From Colletotrichum lupini (lineage: Eukaryota > Ascomycota > Sordariomycetes > Glomerellales > Glomerellaceae), in assembly GCF_023278565.1 (NCBI RefSeq), contig NC_064675.1, positions 7,936,001 through 8,000,000 of the forward strand: 64,000 bases of DNA. Direction: 5' to 3'. The position numbers and the translations under genes were made by a program. The stretch's first letter is position 1; every line of letters begins with the position of its first letter. This document shows, one piece after another, positions 33,700 through 46,440 of this stretch. The notes under the pieces were generated by a model, which was not told where the DNA came from, did not search any database, and was given only the letters and a program-made list of their open reading frames with translations.

Positions 33700-35420
33700 C
33701 TCCTCTTCGGAGTGCGGTACTTCCTTAACTAGTGCGAACTTACTAACGCTTTCGGGGCGCTAAATACGGTCGACTTAGTTATATTTTAGTAGCTCCTCTA
33801 TTATAATTTTATATATAGTTTTTAGAGAGACCCGTTGCTTTTTTATTAGCCGGAGCTTAGCTATATTAAGTAATCTCCCGGCCCGGTTAAAATAAATAAC
33901 TTAAAGTACTCTGGGGTTAGGGACCGCTTTTTTATTACTCTTTATCGAACCCTCTAAATACGTCGAGCGGGTATAAAAGTCTAAGCTAAGGGTAGCTAAG
34001 TAGCTAAAAACGCTATTATCGTTCGCTTTTAAATAAATAAAAATAGCGGCGAGCGTATTGCGGCCCATAAGTAATAAGAGAGACCGGTTTTTAAAAAGAT
34101 CGTTAATAAGAGCGTCTAAAAGTTAGGGGTTCGGGAGGCGTTAACGTACCCGCTCTTAATTTACGAATAAAATATTAGCCTACCCTAGCTAAAGGCGTCT
34201 ACTAACGCCCTAAGTATAACTATATCCTTTACCTTAATTAAGTACTACTTCGGGTCGAGGTTTAGGTTATTATATATAGCCTTTTTTAGGAGCTTAGCGT
34301 TAGTATTACTAGGGCCCTTAACGATATTACCCCTCTTAACGAACTACTTTATTAGGGCATCGCTTCTAGGGGTCTTAGCTAGGGCGTTAATTTCTAATTT
34401 TATTATAAAGATTTTAATAAAAAAGAATAGTTTATATAGCCGCGCTACGCTAGTACTAGCCCTAGCGTCCTCCCTAACGGTAATATTAAATAGCTTAGTA
34501 ATATTATAAAACTCTTTTAGTAGCGGGTTATTATTATTATTATTTAAAGCGGCGCCGCAAGATAGCTAAGTAAGCTTCGCGCCGATATAAATATCCGTTT
34601 TAATTATATCTACGTATTCTATTACCCTAATTAAGTTAGCTTTAAAGTTATTAATTATAGTACCGAAGCAGAATGTTATAAACTTATAAGCGTTATTAGC
34701 GTTTAGCCGCTTAGAAATATTATAATACTAAAACTCGAGGGTCTCGAGGGTTATACTAAACTCGTTTAGTATTTAGTTTATAGCTTATTTATTAAATCTC
34801 TTTAATATTTTAATAGCTCTATAGTATTACGGGTTTATATTTTTAATCTTACCCTTCTCTTTATAGCTTAGCTTAGATACGGAGGTAGCGGTAATAGAGG
34901 TAATAGTTTTTTAATAAGTACGGTAAGTATCGCGGTTTAGTTAATAAGGTTTAATAACCTTTTTAATAGGCCGAGACGTATTCTTATTATTACGATCGGG
35001 CTTAGTAGTAGCGGGAGTAATATTAAAAATAAGTAGCCGCGTTAAATAAGTTCTAGCTAAAGTAGGGAGGCGTTTTTAAAAAGCTATTTAAAACGGGTAT
35101 ACTTACTTATACTCCTTAGCCTCGGGAGGGGTATTATTACTAAGGGGCCCGGCTACGTTACGCTCTTTAGTTCGGTACCTCTTTATAAGCTATTATTAGT
35201 TAGCGCCCGCGGCGCTATTATAGTCGCGCTTTTCGGGGATAATAAACCGTATTATATTATAAAATATAATTCGCTTCTTAATAGTATTTATTAGCTACTC
35301 TTATATAATATCTAAGTCCTCTATCTTTATTATAAACCTTAGGGTAACTTATAAAATACGAGGGTTAGCCGAGGACTCGGTATTTAATAATAATAGGAAT
35401 AACGAACCGTATCGATATAC
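33700..35420. mobile_element. RIP-degraded element, copy A
   Basis: Several segments match, at a distance, segments in the same order at 62,200-63,700. Examples are CTACTAACGCCCT at 34,199 with the following TATCCTTTACCTTAATTAAGTACTACTT, and the CCTCTTTATAAGCTATTATTAGTTAGCGCC segment near 35,178. The direction appears the same in both. The family is not recognised. Confidence 0.55.
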
Positions 35421-35489
35421 TTTATAAAAAGAGTAGAAAACGTAATATCTTCTATATTAGCCCGCTTGCGTATATTATTAAGAAATTAA

Positions 35490-35770
35490 TTAAGAGTAAA
35501 ATAGATAAGTCTAAGTAAAAAGTAACTATAAGTTTATAAGAATAAAACGCGCAAGTCTAAATAAAAAGCGCGGGAAGGTTATAAGGGTAGGATAGATAAG
35601 TCTAAGTAAGAGGTAAAAGAAGAATATGAGATTAAAATAGGTAAGTCTAAGTAAAAAGTAATAGTAAGTTTATAAGAGGGAGATAGGTAAGTCTAAGTAA
35701 AAAGTAAGGGAAGAATATAAGAGGGAGACGGGTACGTTAAAATAAAAAGTATAATTTAAATATAAAAAAT
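35490..35770. repeat. Imperfect tandem repeat downstream of copy A
   Basis: The core AAGTCTAAGTAAAAAGTAA recurs five or six times at spacings of about 50-65 bp, separated by purine-rich AAGAATATAAGAGGGAGA-like sequence. A similar purine-rich tandem repeat follows copy B at 63,730-63,960, so it may be part of the element's end. Confidence 0.65.
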
Positions 35771-37257
35771 AAAAATAGAGAAGTAGAATAAAAAAAGGGG
35801 AAAGGGTTTATTACGTAATATAAGAGTTAGAAATAAGCTATATATAACGTAATTAATATAGGGCGCGGTCGGGTAGGGCCTATGCTAAAACTATTACGGG
35901 ATTAATATAGCGCCCTACGTAGCGATTTATTAACGAGCTATTTACGGGCGCGAGACTTAATTTTAACTTTACTACTTAAATATTAAATAACTATCGTAAT
36001 TTTTAAACCCCTCCTATATCTAATATCGCCGCTCGGATATTATTAAGCTACTGTACCGTAGTTTTTATAGTTTTATTATATACTATGTTTATTAGTCTCG
36101 CCGTCCGGATAGCGCTTAGCTACCGTAATCCTTTAGGTATTTAGTTATATACTCGCCTATCTTTATATATCTAGTACCTACGATTATATAAAGTACTATA
36201 GCGCAAAGAGCCGGCGCGCTTAATGAATAATAACATAACGCTACATAAGTTTTATAAATAAATAATAACTAAAATAGCAAAGCGGCTCTATCTATTCCTA
36301 GCGTATAGCGTTTAAGTTAAAATAGTATCGTCTCTTTTTATCTTATAAAAGTCCCCGGGTCTACTTCTCCGTTTTATTAACTACTCTCCCTCTTACTATT
36401 TTAAAACTATCTAGGCTTTTACTACTTCTAACTCGCTATTTAATTATTTACTAAGTAACTACGTTAACTAAGAGCCTCTCGTCTTTATACCGGTCCCCGT
36501 TACTCCCTACCTTCGCTTTTTATATATTTTTCTAAGCTATATATCTCGTATTTACTTTTCTTTTTTTTTTTCTTTTTATCTTCCCCGCTACTAATCTCTA
36601 ACTTAACCTAGCTAAACCTAATACCTTTATTTACCTTTATCTTTTTTCTTAGCAAAACTTTAATTTCTTTTATATATAATTTTAAGAATCTTACTTATCG
36701 TAGTAGCTCGACTACTCTCTTTTTACTTAGCTATTAGCGCGCGCTCTAATCGGTTTATTCCCCTACCCCGCTCTACTTAATTAAGTTTCCTCCTACCCTT
36801 TCCTCTTTTCCCCTTCTACCTTATACTAAAATACATACTCTCCTATATATATCTATATATTCTTACTTATATATATATATTAACGCGCCCATACTTATAC
36901 TCATATATATATATTAACGCGCCTATATTTATATATATATATCTACTCTCCTATATATATCTATATATTCTTACTTATATATACATATCTACCCCCCGCT
37001 ATACGTTTTATTAAGAAATCTCCCGCTCGTAATATATAAACTTACTATTATATAATATACTTCTAGCGAATTATAAACGATAATACTACTAACTAAGGCG
37101 AGTATCTCGAGGTAGAGACCTCTAAGAGTATTAAGGTTATTAATATTATTAACGAGGTTAGTCTCCCCCCCTCTCCTTTACCCTAGCCGAGGTTTCTTTT
37201 TTAATATTTAACTTTATTATATAGTACCTAGAGAATAGACGGCTACTCGTAAATAGG
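35771..37257. repeat. RIP-mutated repeat with an internal direct repeat
   Basis: AT-rich DNA with pyrimidine-rich patches. The segment CTCTCCTATATATATCTATA plus TATTCTTACTTATATATA occurs at about 36,838 and again at about 36,948. Between them TATATTAACGCGCC occurs twice. No gene seen. Confidence 0.6.
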
Positions 37258-38397
37258 CACGACCTTAATCCTTAGTAAATATTAGACGTTTTTTAGGGAG
37301 TAATAGAGGCTATCTTAGTTTATTAAGATATTTTAGAAAAGCAAAGCGCGGACGTAAAGCGGTCCGAGGATAAGGAGTAAGATAATATTACTAGCGCTAC
37401 GAGCGCTTCTAACGCCCCCGCTTATACCCGTGCCCTTATAAAGGATAACTTCGATCTCCTTATTATAGTATTATAAGAGGTTAATTATTTAGCGCTTATT
37501 ACTATAGCTATATCCTTAGCTAAGACCTTTTATAAAATAGACGTTCGCATTATCTCTAACTATAAAAAGGTAATCGTTAGTATAATAAATAAAATAATTA
37601 AACTATCTAACGTAATTTTCGGTATACTACTATATTATTTAAAAAAGAACCTTATAGCTATAATAAAGGGGGCTCGGGGCCTAGATAGTATTATATTTAG
37701 TTTTAAGTATTAAGGCAACTCCTCGAACCCCCGCGTACTCCGTAACCTAATCTAGGGAATTAGCCTTATTTAGTTATATATAGACTATAGTAGTGCGGCG
37801 GTTATCTACCTTAACCTTACTTAGGTTAAAGTATATGATAATTATTAATATTTCCTAAAGACCCTCGATTCTAACCGGGAGTCCGCCCTAAAAATAAACC
37901 TCCTAGAGGCGTTTAAGGTCCTAAACGGCGGGCCCCGTTACTTAGGGCAAAAGAACAAAACCGTCGCCCTAAAAGTACTCGAGTAGTACCTAAGTATCTC
38001 GGCTAATAATATTTATAAGATTATTAAAGTTACTAAGCTCTTATAGATCCTCGCCTCTATCTAGGGGCGTAGTAGTATTATATTCTTATTAATAAATAAG
38101 AATAAGTAAGTTCGCGTCTACCCCTCCCTCCTATACTTAAATAATATCTCCCTAATAACTAACTACGGACTAGTTATATTACCTTTATTAAATACCTCTT
38201 TATTATTAAATAAGTCCTCGAAGTAAGGTACGAGTATAATAGTAGCCTATTTTATTAGCTATCCGAGATACTTAATAAGCTTATTATTAGACCTATTACT
38301 AATAGCGAGCGGCTCGTTATTAAGTAGCCGTCTATAAAAGAAGTTCGGCGTCTTAAGAAAAGCTATATTAATAATATTATTAACTACGTACGATGCT
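37258..38397 (+). pseudogene. RIP-killed reading frame of about 380 codons, family unknown
   Basis: One forward frame stays coherent for 1,140 nt, interrupted by about 17 in-frame stops, all TAA or TAG and none TGA. This is expected when Gln and Trp codons are hit by RIP. The peptide between stops has ordinary composition, with GC-rich codons preserved wherever no CA or TG context existed. It may extend further on both sides. No domain recognised. Presumably part of a transposable element. Confidence 0.6.
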
Positions 38398-40749
38398 TTA
38401 CTATTAAGGACGGTTCTAACGAAGCTAATATTATAGAAGTAGATAATTCGAATAGTATATAAGGGACGGCTTATAATAGCTATAATACGAGTATCTCGCT
38501 AAGAATAGGGGCTTTAAGAGGAGTTTAATTAGGTTTAACATAGTTTTTAATACGGGAGTAGTACCTCGAGGATTAAGGATAAATAGTTAAGTTCCTAACT
38601 ACGAATAGCTTCTTTATAAACAAAAGTAATTCTTTTTATAGGATGGGCAACTTATATAGTAATATTATCTTAAAAAAAAAACATAAAAAAAAAAAAAGAA
38701 ATCCCCGAGCAATACTATCCTAGCTATCTATTACTATTAATAGACGGTACGTATACTCTAAATCGCCCGTAATTAGTACGTTCTACCATAATACTACCTA
38801 AACGAGTTTATAATAGCGACTAGCCGTTTCTTATACTTAAAATTTATTAAAATTCACCGAGTATAATTAAGCGCATTGCGTTATAAGTATAATAGATTAT
38901 ATAAGCGCCCACTATTTAATATTAGTATACACGCTAGCCTAAGTAGCTAAACCGATAGTATAGTTACGATTAAAATATTAAATAAAAAAAAGAAAAAAAA
39001 GAAAGGAAAAAAAAAGTAACGTAATATACGCGTAGCTACGCTCGTTTCCTAGGCTTTAAGTAATACTTTTTTTTTATAGAGCGTACGTAGTTCGAAGTCG
39101 CGGGCGTTAAATATTAGTTTATTTAACGCGGTAGAGTTATATAATAAGAACTAGTATAATCGGACTATATAGGGTTTTTTATTTATAACTATAACCTTTA
39201 TAATAGTAAACTTATATAACGGTTAACGCTATTTTATAACTTACTACCGTCGACTACTAGTTCTACTACCTAGCGCGACTTTATAAAATAGCTTCCCTAA
39301 ATACGATATTAATATAATATAGACCCCCGTAACCCCCTATACGGCCGTTCTCTTATCCGTCCTATTTATATAGTCTTCTTACCTCGGGCCGCTTATTTAT
39401 AAGTAACTAGCCTATATATTAATTAACGATTTAATATAATACGGCCTCTAGGGGATAAGGTAGGGTACGCTTTACTTACGGATCTGCGCTCGACGCTTTA
39501 TTAATATACCCGTTACGTTACGGGAGGCTATTAAAAGTTAGCTACGTCTCTCTAATAGCGGTTATAGGGATCGGGTACTACTAACTAGTTAGGAAGTACT
39601 AAGGAGATTTCTTTATTAGTAAATTCGCTTACTATTCTCGGGTTACTATATATATAGTACATAAGCTTTAGGTCCTCTTAGTAAGTAGTATTATAATACG
39701 CTTAACTTATAAACTTAGCTATACCTAGCTCGCTTTATTATAGTCGTAGTAATAAGCAAGCGGCCTCGGCTAACTAATAAGCCGCCCTTATAAAAAATAA
39801 AGTCTCTCTTTACGTATTTAAAAGCTTCCCCGTATTAGCTCGCTATCTAAACGTACGCAAAGGAATAAAATAATAACTTATTTTCGAGAGTCGCGGTCGC
39901 GCACTTACCCTTAGTTATACTTTCTAACTTTATTTACTTAAAAAAGGCCTCGTATAAAAAGTCCTATTAAAAACGGGTAATAATTAGTACGGCTACTAAG
40001 AAATAAATACCGGAGCGCCTACTTCGGGATCCTTACTATAAAAAGCTCTTTACTTTTGGGCTCGCTATTAGTAATAGGCTCGCCTATATTACGGGTATCG
40101 TTTAGGCTCGGTATTATTAAGGCGGGAGAGATTAGGCTATATACGAGTTTAAAATAAACGAGATACGGGTACGAGGAGACCTTATTACGGTTATTATAAA
40201 AAAGAGGTTATATAAAATAGGACCTTACGTATAAAATAGCGGTTTAAGTACTAAGGATACGTCGCTAATTACTAATATCCGTACTACTAAAAAATCGGTC
40301 CGAGCCGTAAGTTAATAAAAAGTATAATCGAACTTTATTATTTTTACGTATATATAAAAATAGAAATTTAATTATACGCTAGGTAAGCTGCGATTATTAT
40401 ACTTAGTTAGCGAGGTCGAAGTAGACTTCTAATTTAATATAAACGTGCTTATATACCCGTTATATATTTAACCGCTACCCTACCTCGTTCGTTTTTAATT
40501 AACCCCGAGGTACTTACTTAACGGATTACTAAATTATTATATCTACTTAATATATACGTACTTTACGTTTTCTTACGGGCCGGCCGATTACGTACGGCTT
40601 TTAAAAATAATAGCCTTACTTACTACCTTACCTAGCCCTATTCTAAAAGCTTATAAAATATTCTTCTCTTATTTATATTTACCTAATTCCGTAATACTTT
40701 TTAACTTCTACTTTCTTTTCCTATATAATAAACTTACTCACTTTCCTAA

Positions 40750-40781
<32 letters not shown>

Positions 40782-42985
40782 AAAGCCCCTAATCCTTATA
40801 ATATAAACTTTAATATTATTAAAAAGCCTACTACGGGCACTAGTACCAAGGCTTCTCTCTTTAAAAAACAGAACGACGTTTAAGTCGTACGTTCGCCTCT
40901 TCCCTCCTATTCCCGTTCTCTTTATAATACTAACTATATAATAAGCTATATATAAGAAAATCTACTTCGAAATAGTAGCTAAGGGTCTTATTAAGAAATA
41001 GGTAGCTAATCTATTTTAATAAAATAAGTCCCTAAACCCCGAGTCCTTACTAAACGCTATATTAACTAACTTTAAAACCCGCTAGCCTTATATAGCACTT
41101 TTAATAGCTTCGAAAACGAGGGCTAAGATAAATCTAGCTCCGAGTCTAATAGCTTTAATACGGATCTTAACTAAGAGCTCCCTAGCTATATATCTCCTCT
41201 TGCTTATAAAAGTAAAAAAACCGCTACGAGTACTCTACTTAAGAACTTCGTTATTATATACCCCGAGTTAGCCTCTAAGCTTAAGTACAAAGCCTTAAGT
41301 ATATATCCGCTCACGTAATTATAAACTTTACGCTCCTAAACTACTAACTAACCTTAATATATAAACTTAGATCTCGCTAAGCGTCCTAGCCCTAATAAAA
41401 TAATAAAAAAGTAAGCGCCTAAGTAAGGCCTCGGTATAAACTTAAAAGAGGCTAAGGGTAGCTAAGGAAGGGGTTTAACTATAATAATACGCTAATAAAG
41501 AGCTTTCTAAGTAAATTATAAAGGACGGACGCGGGGTAGTAGTATTCCTAACTATTATATATATAAAGCTCATAGCCGCCTCGTTTTAAAAAACCTAGTA
41601 TTACGTATTTAAGTAGTAATTAATTAACTATAATAATAATATTCCGCTCCGCCCTAAGTATAATATCCGCTTACTAATCTCGTCTCTTTATATACCTATT
41701 TATTTCTATAAAGTAATTATATCTTATTATACTATAGTAATTTTATTTATATACGCTACCTTTACGCGCTTTAAATAAAATAAAAAAGTCCGTCCCCGCG
41801 AGTATACGAGTATCCGTAATTTAGTTAGTTTTACTATATAATAAAATCTAGTAATTAACTAGACCCCTCGTAACTAAATACTAATAAACTAGTATACGGT
41901 TTACGAATACGGCGTACTAAAAAAATTAAGCTCGAGGGGGATATATATATCTACGGGACGGTAAATAGTTCTACGTATATCTAACCTTATATTAATATAT
42001 AACCGCCGCTCCTAATTATAAATATAAAATCTCGCCATAATATATCTCGTTTCTAACTCTCTTACTATAATATACTCTAATTCTTAACTAACATATTATT
42101 CTTAATATTATATTCCCTAACCTATTCCCTATTATTACTACGACTAGCGAATATAACGTCCGTTACTAAGCCCGCTATTAAAATACGTCTCTACCCGTTT
42201 ACTAAGCCTATCGGCCCCGAGTACGCGGTTTATTTATATATTCTTATAATACTAACTAAATATTATTTTTTAAAATATAGCCGCGTCCGGACGCTATATT
42301 AATAAGGATGCCGCGTAAATAGCTACTAAAAATACGACTAACCGAGCTATTTAACGTTTACGTATAGTATTAACTTTATTAACTATTTACCGCGCTTAGG
42401 GCGACGTTACTATTAATAACTAGACTAAAGAAGAAGAGGAAGAGGGCGAAAAAGAGGAAGAGCTGGCCCCTCTTTATAAGTCTCCTAAAGTTACCCTCCT
42501 AACTATTAAGTTCTTAACCCCTCGTAAAAGTAATAAGACCCTTACTACCGCGCGCTACTCTTTTAATAAGAAGCGTAGTACGTCCTAGTTATATTACTAA
42601 ATATAATACTCCGCGAGCTATAATATATATTAATTTTTAATTACTAACCTAGTATACTAAGACTACTTAAGAAGGAACTCCCGTTAAAAAGCGTCGCGGT
42701 TAAGTAGCTATATTTCGATATTAATTAAAAATTATACCGTAATATATTAATATACCTTACTCTACGGATTAGTTTAGTAATAAGAACGACGGGTCTTAGT
42801 AAGATTCGTAATAGTATAGCGTCCGCTCTTAAGTTTAGCTCGTAAAATACTAATATTATAAAATTAATATAACTTATAATATGCCCACATAAACGTATAT
42901 ATAGACTCCTATTTTATAATTTACTTATTAGTTTAATCGTAACGATTGCCGGTCAGATCTTATAATAACGAAGTTTACCTCTCGG
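38398..42985. repeat. RIP-mutated repeat, includes a TA dinucleotide run
   Basis: About 4.6 kb of AT-rich, CA/TG-poor DNA. A pure (TA)n run lies at about 40,750-40,776. An A-rich stretch is at 38,672-38,700, and a Glu-codon-like GAAGAAGAGGAAGAGGGCG patch at 42,429 suggests former coding sequence with an acidic segment. No intact gene. Confidence 0.6.
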
Positions 42986-42989
42986 TCTT

Positions 42990-43255
42990 AATAAGTCTAA
43001 TAATTCTTTCTTTTTATCCCTTATATTTTTTCTTATTTAGCCCTTTTTTTCTTTTTTTTTGTTATGCTCTCTTTTTCTCTTCTTTTTTTATTATCTCTTT
43101 TCCCTTTTTTCTTTTTATTCTAAAATAACGGTTTTAGTTACCCTTATATTATTTCTTTTTCGGCCCTTTTTTCCTTTTTTTTTTTTATTATTATCTCTTT
43201 TTCTACTCTTTTGTTATTATCTCTTTTCTTTTTTTTTTCTTTTTATTCTCGGATA
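42990..43255. repeat. Pyrimidine-rich (polyT/CT) tract
   Basis: About 265 bp that is almost all T and C on the plus strand, with loosely repeated TTATTATCTCTTTT and CTTTTTATTCT units. It gives two overlapping open frames of 60-65 codons made mostly of Phe, Leu and Ser, which I do not consider genes. Confidence 0.6.
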
Positions 43256-43660
43256 ATAGTTTAAATTAGCTTAGCTTAGCTACGCAGGAGTTAGTATAGG
43301 GGTCCCGCCCGGCCTACCTTTTTCTATTATACCTTACGTAGTTAAGTTATATCTTAAATACGTATTAAATAATACTAACTCGGTAATAAAAGCGCTTAAT
43401 ATACGGATACGGAGCGTATATTAGTAAGAGCTTAACGCTTTCCTTTACTAATACTAATCACTTAAATAAAACCTTTAGCTATAAGTAATTAGTAATATAA
43501 GTAATAGAGCTTACTATATTTTATAGTTAGAAAAAATAAAAATTAATTCGAAGTAAGGAACTAATATCTAGTATTAGATAATTATATAGCTATATATTTA
43601 TTAAATATCCGCACAATGCGAGTCGTACCGTTATCCCTTCTCCTATATTTAAGTTCTATT

Positions 43661-43926
43661 ATAACGGCCGGGCATTTTATATCTAAATTTCTTTAAAATA
43701 CTAATAGGGCGGCCTACCTAGTAAGCCGTGCGGATAGTTTAAATTATTAGCCGCTACTCGACCTTACGTAAGCTTACCCTTTAATAAGAAGAACTAAATT
43801 CCGTTATAACGGCCGGGCATTTTATATCTAAATTTCTTTAAAATACTAGCGACGCGGCCTACCCTATAATCCGTACGGATAATTTAAAAAGCGATAACGG
43901 CCGCTTAACTTTACGTAAGCTTACCC
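43661..43926. repeat. Tandem duplication of about 145 bp
   Basis: ATAACGGCCGGGCATTTTAT starts the first copy at 43,661 and the second at about 43,806. Both continue through ATCTAAATTTCTTTAAAATA, a GCGGCCTACC block and end near TTACGTAAGCTTACCC (43,764 and 43,911). Differences are mainly transitions plus small changes. It keeps an unusual GC content for this compartment. Confidence 0.75.
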
Positions 43927-45639
43927 GGGCTCTTAATATATATTACCTAGTAAAACGGATCGTAATAGCACCGTTCTAATATATATAAACTTCCTTAACT
44001 ACCTAGTCCGCTAGTATCTTAATAAGGATCTTTTTTTAATTAAGTATAATAAGAAGACTATAGATCTTAGCCCCTACTTAAGCTCGGTCGTAATATAAAC
44101 GTTACTAATACGGTATTTTAAAAAAGAGATAAGTTATTATATCTCTTCGTTAGGGACTTTAAACTTTTCGAGTATTTATAATCGTAAATAGTAGGGCTTA
44201 AGCCCGCTAAATATTACTAAGGTCTTAAAGCTAGTACGCTAATAAGATAAGAAGGGTAAAACGGTACGCACGCTATTTAATACTTTTAAGTACCCGAAGA
44301 AGCTAGCGAAGCTTTAATTCTACCCTAAGTACCGTAGTAAAGAGAACTAGGACAAGTCCTATACTATTAAAGCGTTCGTATACAACCTAACTTATAATAA
44401 TAGCAGTACTAGTACTAAAAGTAACGTCTTTATAAATAACGGTAAAGAAATAAATATTACGAAGTACTTCGAGAAAGCCTCTAGTTATAAGGTTTAGTTC
44501 TATAACTAGCCCGTTATTAAGACCGTAAAGGCGGGCTTCTTTTTTATAGAGGTCTATATAGTCGCTATTACGTAGCGCTATAACTATAAGCTTAACCCTA
44601 AATAAACCTCGGTAATAATTAAGGCTACCGTTACTCGTCCTACCTAGCGCAAAGCGGATATTATTAAAATAAAAAACTAACTAATATAAAAAGAGGACCC
44701 CTATCTCCGCTAGTACGGTATTTTTTTTAAAAACTAAATAGCTAAGACTATAAGTAGCCTACTTAAACCCCTAAAGATTTAGTACGCTAATAATATAGCT
44801 AGCCCCGTCTTTTCTAATCGCTAGGACTTACGTAATAAAAAGTTTTAAATTCCTAACCGTACTCCTCTCGCGTCCTAGGGTATCGTAATCCTTAAGAACT
44901 TAACTAATAAAGCTAGTACTCAGGCCTTTATATAAATATTTAAGTAAACTTATACTAGTTATAGAGGTAAGATTACTAAAGATACCGTCGTAATTAATAG
45001 CGAGGCCCGTAATAGCAATGTTACTAAAGCAATTACTAGGGTATATATTTAGATTAAGGTAAAAACTAATACTATTCCGTAGCTACTCTTTTATATCTTA
45101 CGGTTTAATAACGTCGGCTCTTACGAGCGAATTAAGAAGTCTACTGATTATTAATTCGGCTTACTTATTTAGTACGTTCTTTTACGCTATATTAATAAGA
45201 ACTAGTCCCGGTACTATTCTAATATAGCTATAAAAATTAACGCGAAGCTTAGAGGCGTTACTTACCGTATCCCTTACCCTTCCGGTCCTTTTAATAAGAA
45301 CCCTCTTTTTTTTAAAAAAGTTACTATAATAATTAGAGTAAACGTTTCCTACGTAACTCCTAGAATCGACGCCCTCAATAGTAGCGATAACTATATCGAT
45401 AGATCCTAATACTACTTTTTACTTAGCTATTTTTAAAACTAACGGCTATTACGTTAAGATACTCTCTTTAGTTAGTACCCGCACTTTCCTTAGTTATCTT
45501 ATACCTATTTAATATAAGCGTATAGGCTAACCTACGCCTCCTCCCTATATTAAGTTAAAGACCCCTCCTAGCCCACCCCCTTTTAACCTACCCTATTTTA
45601 ATAAGGCTATAATAAAACCTACTACTTTTTATATACTTA
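43927..45639. repeat. RIP-mutated repeat, no gene seen
   Basis: AT-rich debris with moderately GC-rich patches consistent with mutated coding sequence (for example 44,850-45,000). No intact frame. Confidence 0.55.
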
Positions 45640-46440
45640 ACTAGCTAAATTATATATAAAAATAAAATATTTACTAAATTTTCAAAATATAGAATTTTCA
45701 TAATTATAAACTAGTTTTTTATTACGTAGTAATACTAATATATATAATAAAAATCTTTAATGAAATAAACTTGAATATAATAAGAATATAATATAGAATA
45801 TAGTTAGTTAATATAATTAAATAGCTATTAGTAATAATAAAATATTACTAATAATATAAATAATAATACTGATATTAGTAATAGTCTGAATAATAATATA
45901 AATAATAATAATAATATTAATAATACTAATACTAATTAAATACTAATAATATAAATAATACTAATAATACTAATAATACTAATAATACTAATAATATTAA
46001 TATTAATAATATAAATAATATATATAATAAAAATAATATAAATATTAATAATATAAATAATATATATAATAAAAATAATATAAATATATAATTATAATAA
46101 AGTTAAATATATATATATGATATAAATATTTAAAAAAATAAATATAGATATAATAAGAATATAATATAGAGTATAGTTAGTTAATATAATTAAATAACTA
46201 TTAGTAATAATCATACTAATATTACTAATAATATAAATAATAATACTAATAATAATAATACTAATATTAATAATATTAATAATATAAATAATAGTTATAA
46301 GTAATATAAATAATATAAATAATATAAATAATATAAATAATATAAATAATATAAATAATATAAATAATATAAATAATATAAATAATATAAATAATATAAA
46401 TAATATAAATATATATAATTTAATTTATACCTTATAAATT
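45640..46440. repeat. AT-only microsatellite region
   Basis: Long runs of AAT/ACT/ATA triplets, then a near-perfect 9-bp repeat (ATAAATAAT) in about 12 copies at about 46,303-46,411. A 60-bp segment beginning TAAGAATATAATATAGA occurs at 45,781 and again at 46,153, so the region also contains a larger duplication. Confidence 0.8.

Noticed and set aside
42946..43256. Phe/Leu-rich open frames suggesting small membrane proteins
   Set aside because: They come from a polypyrimidine tract and are low-complexity; same reason for the frames at 28,947-29,153 and 31,046-31,243.
43661..43926. Pair of long terminal repeats
   Set aside because: The copies are directly adjacent with no internal element between them, so this is a tandem duplication.
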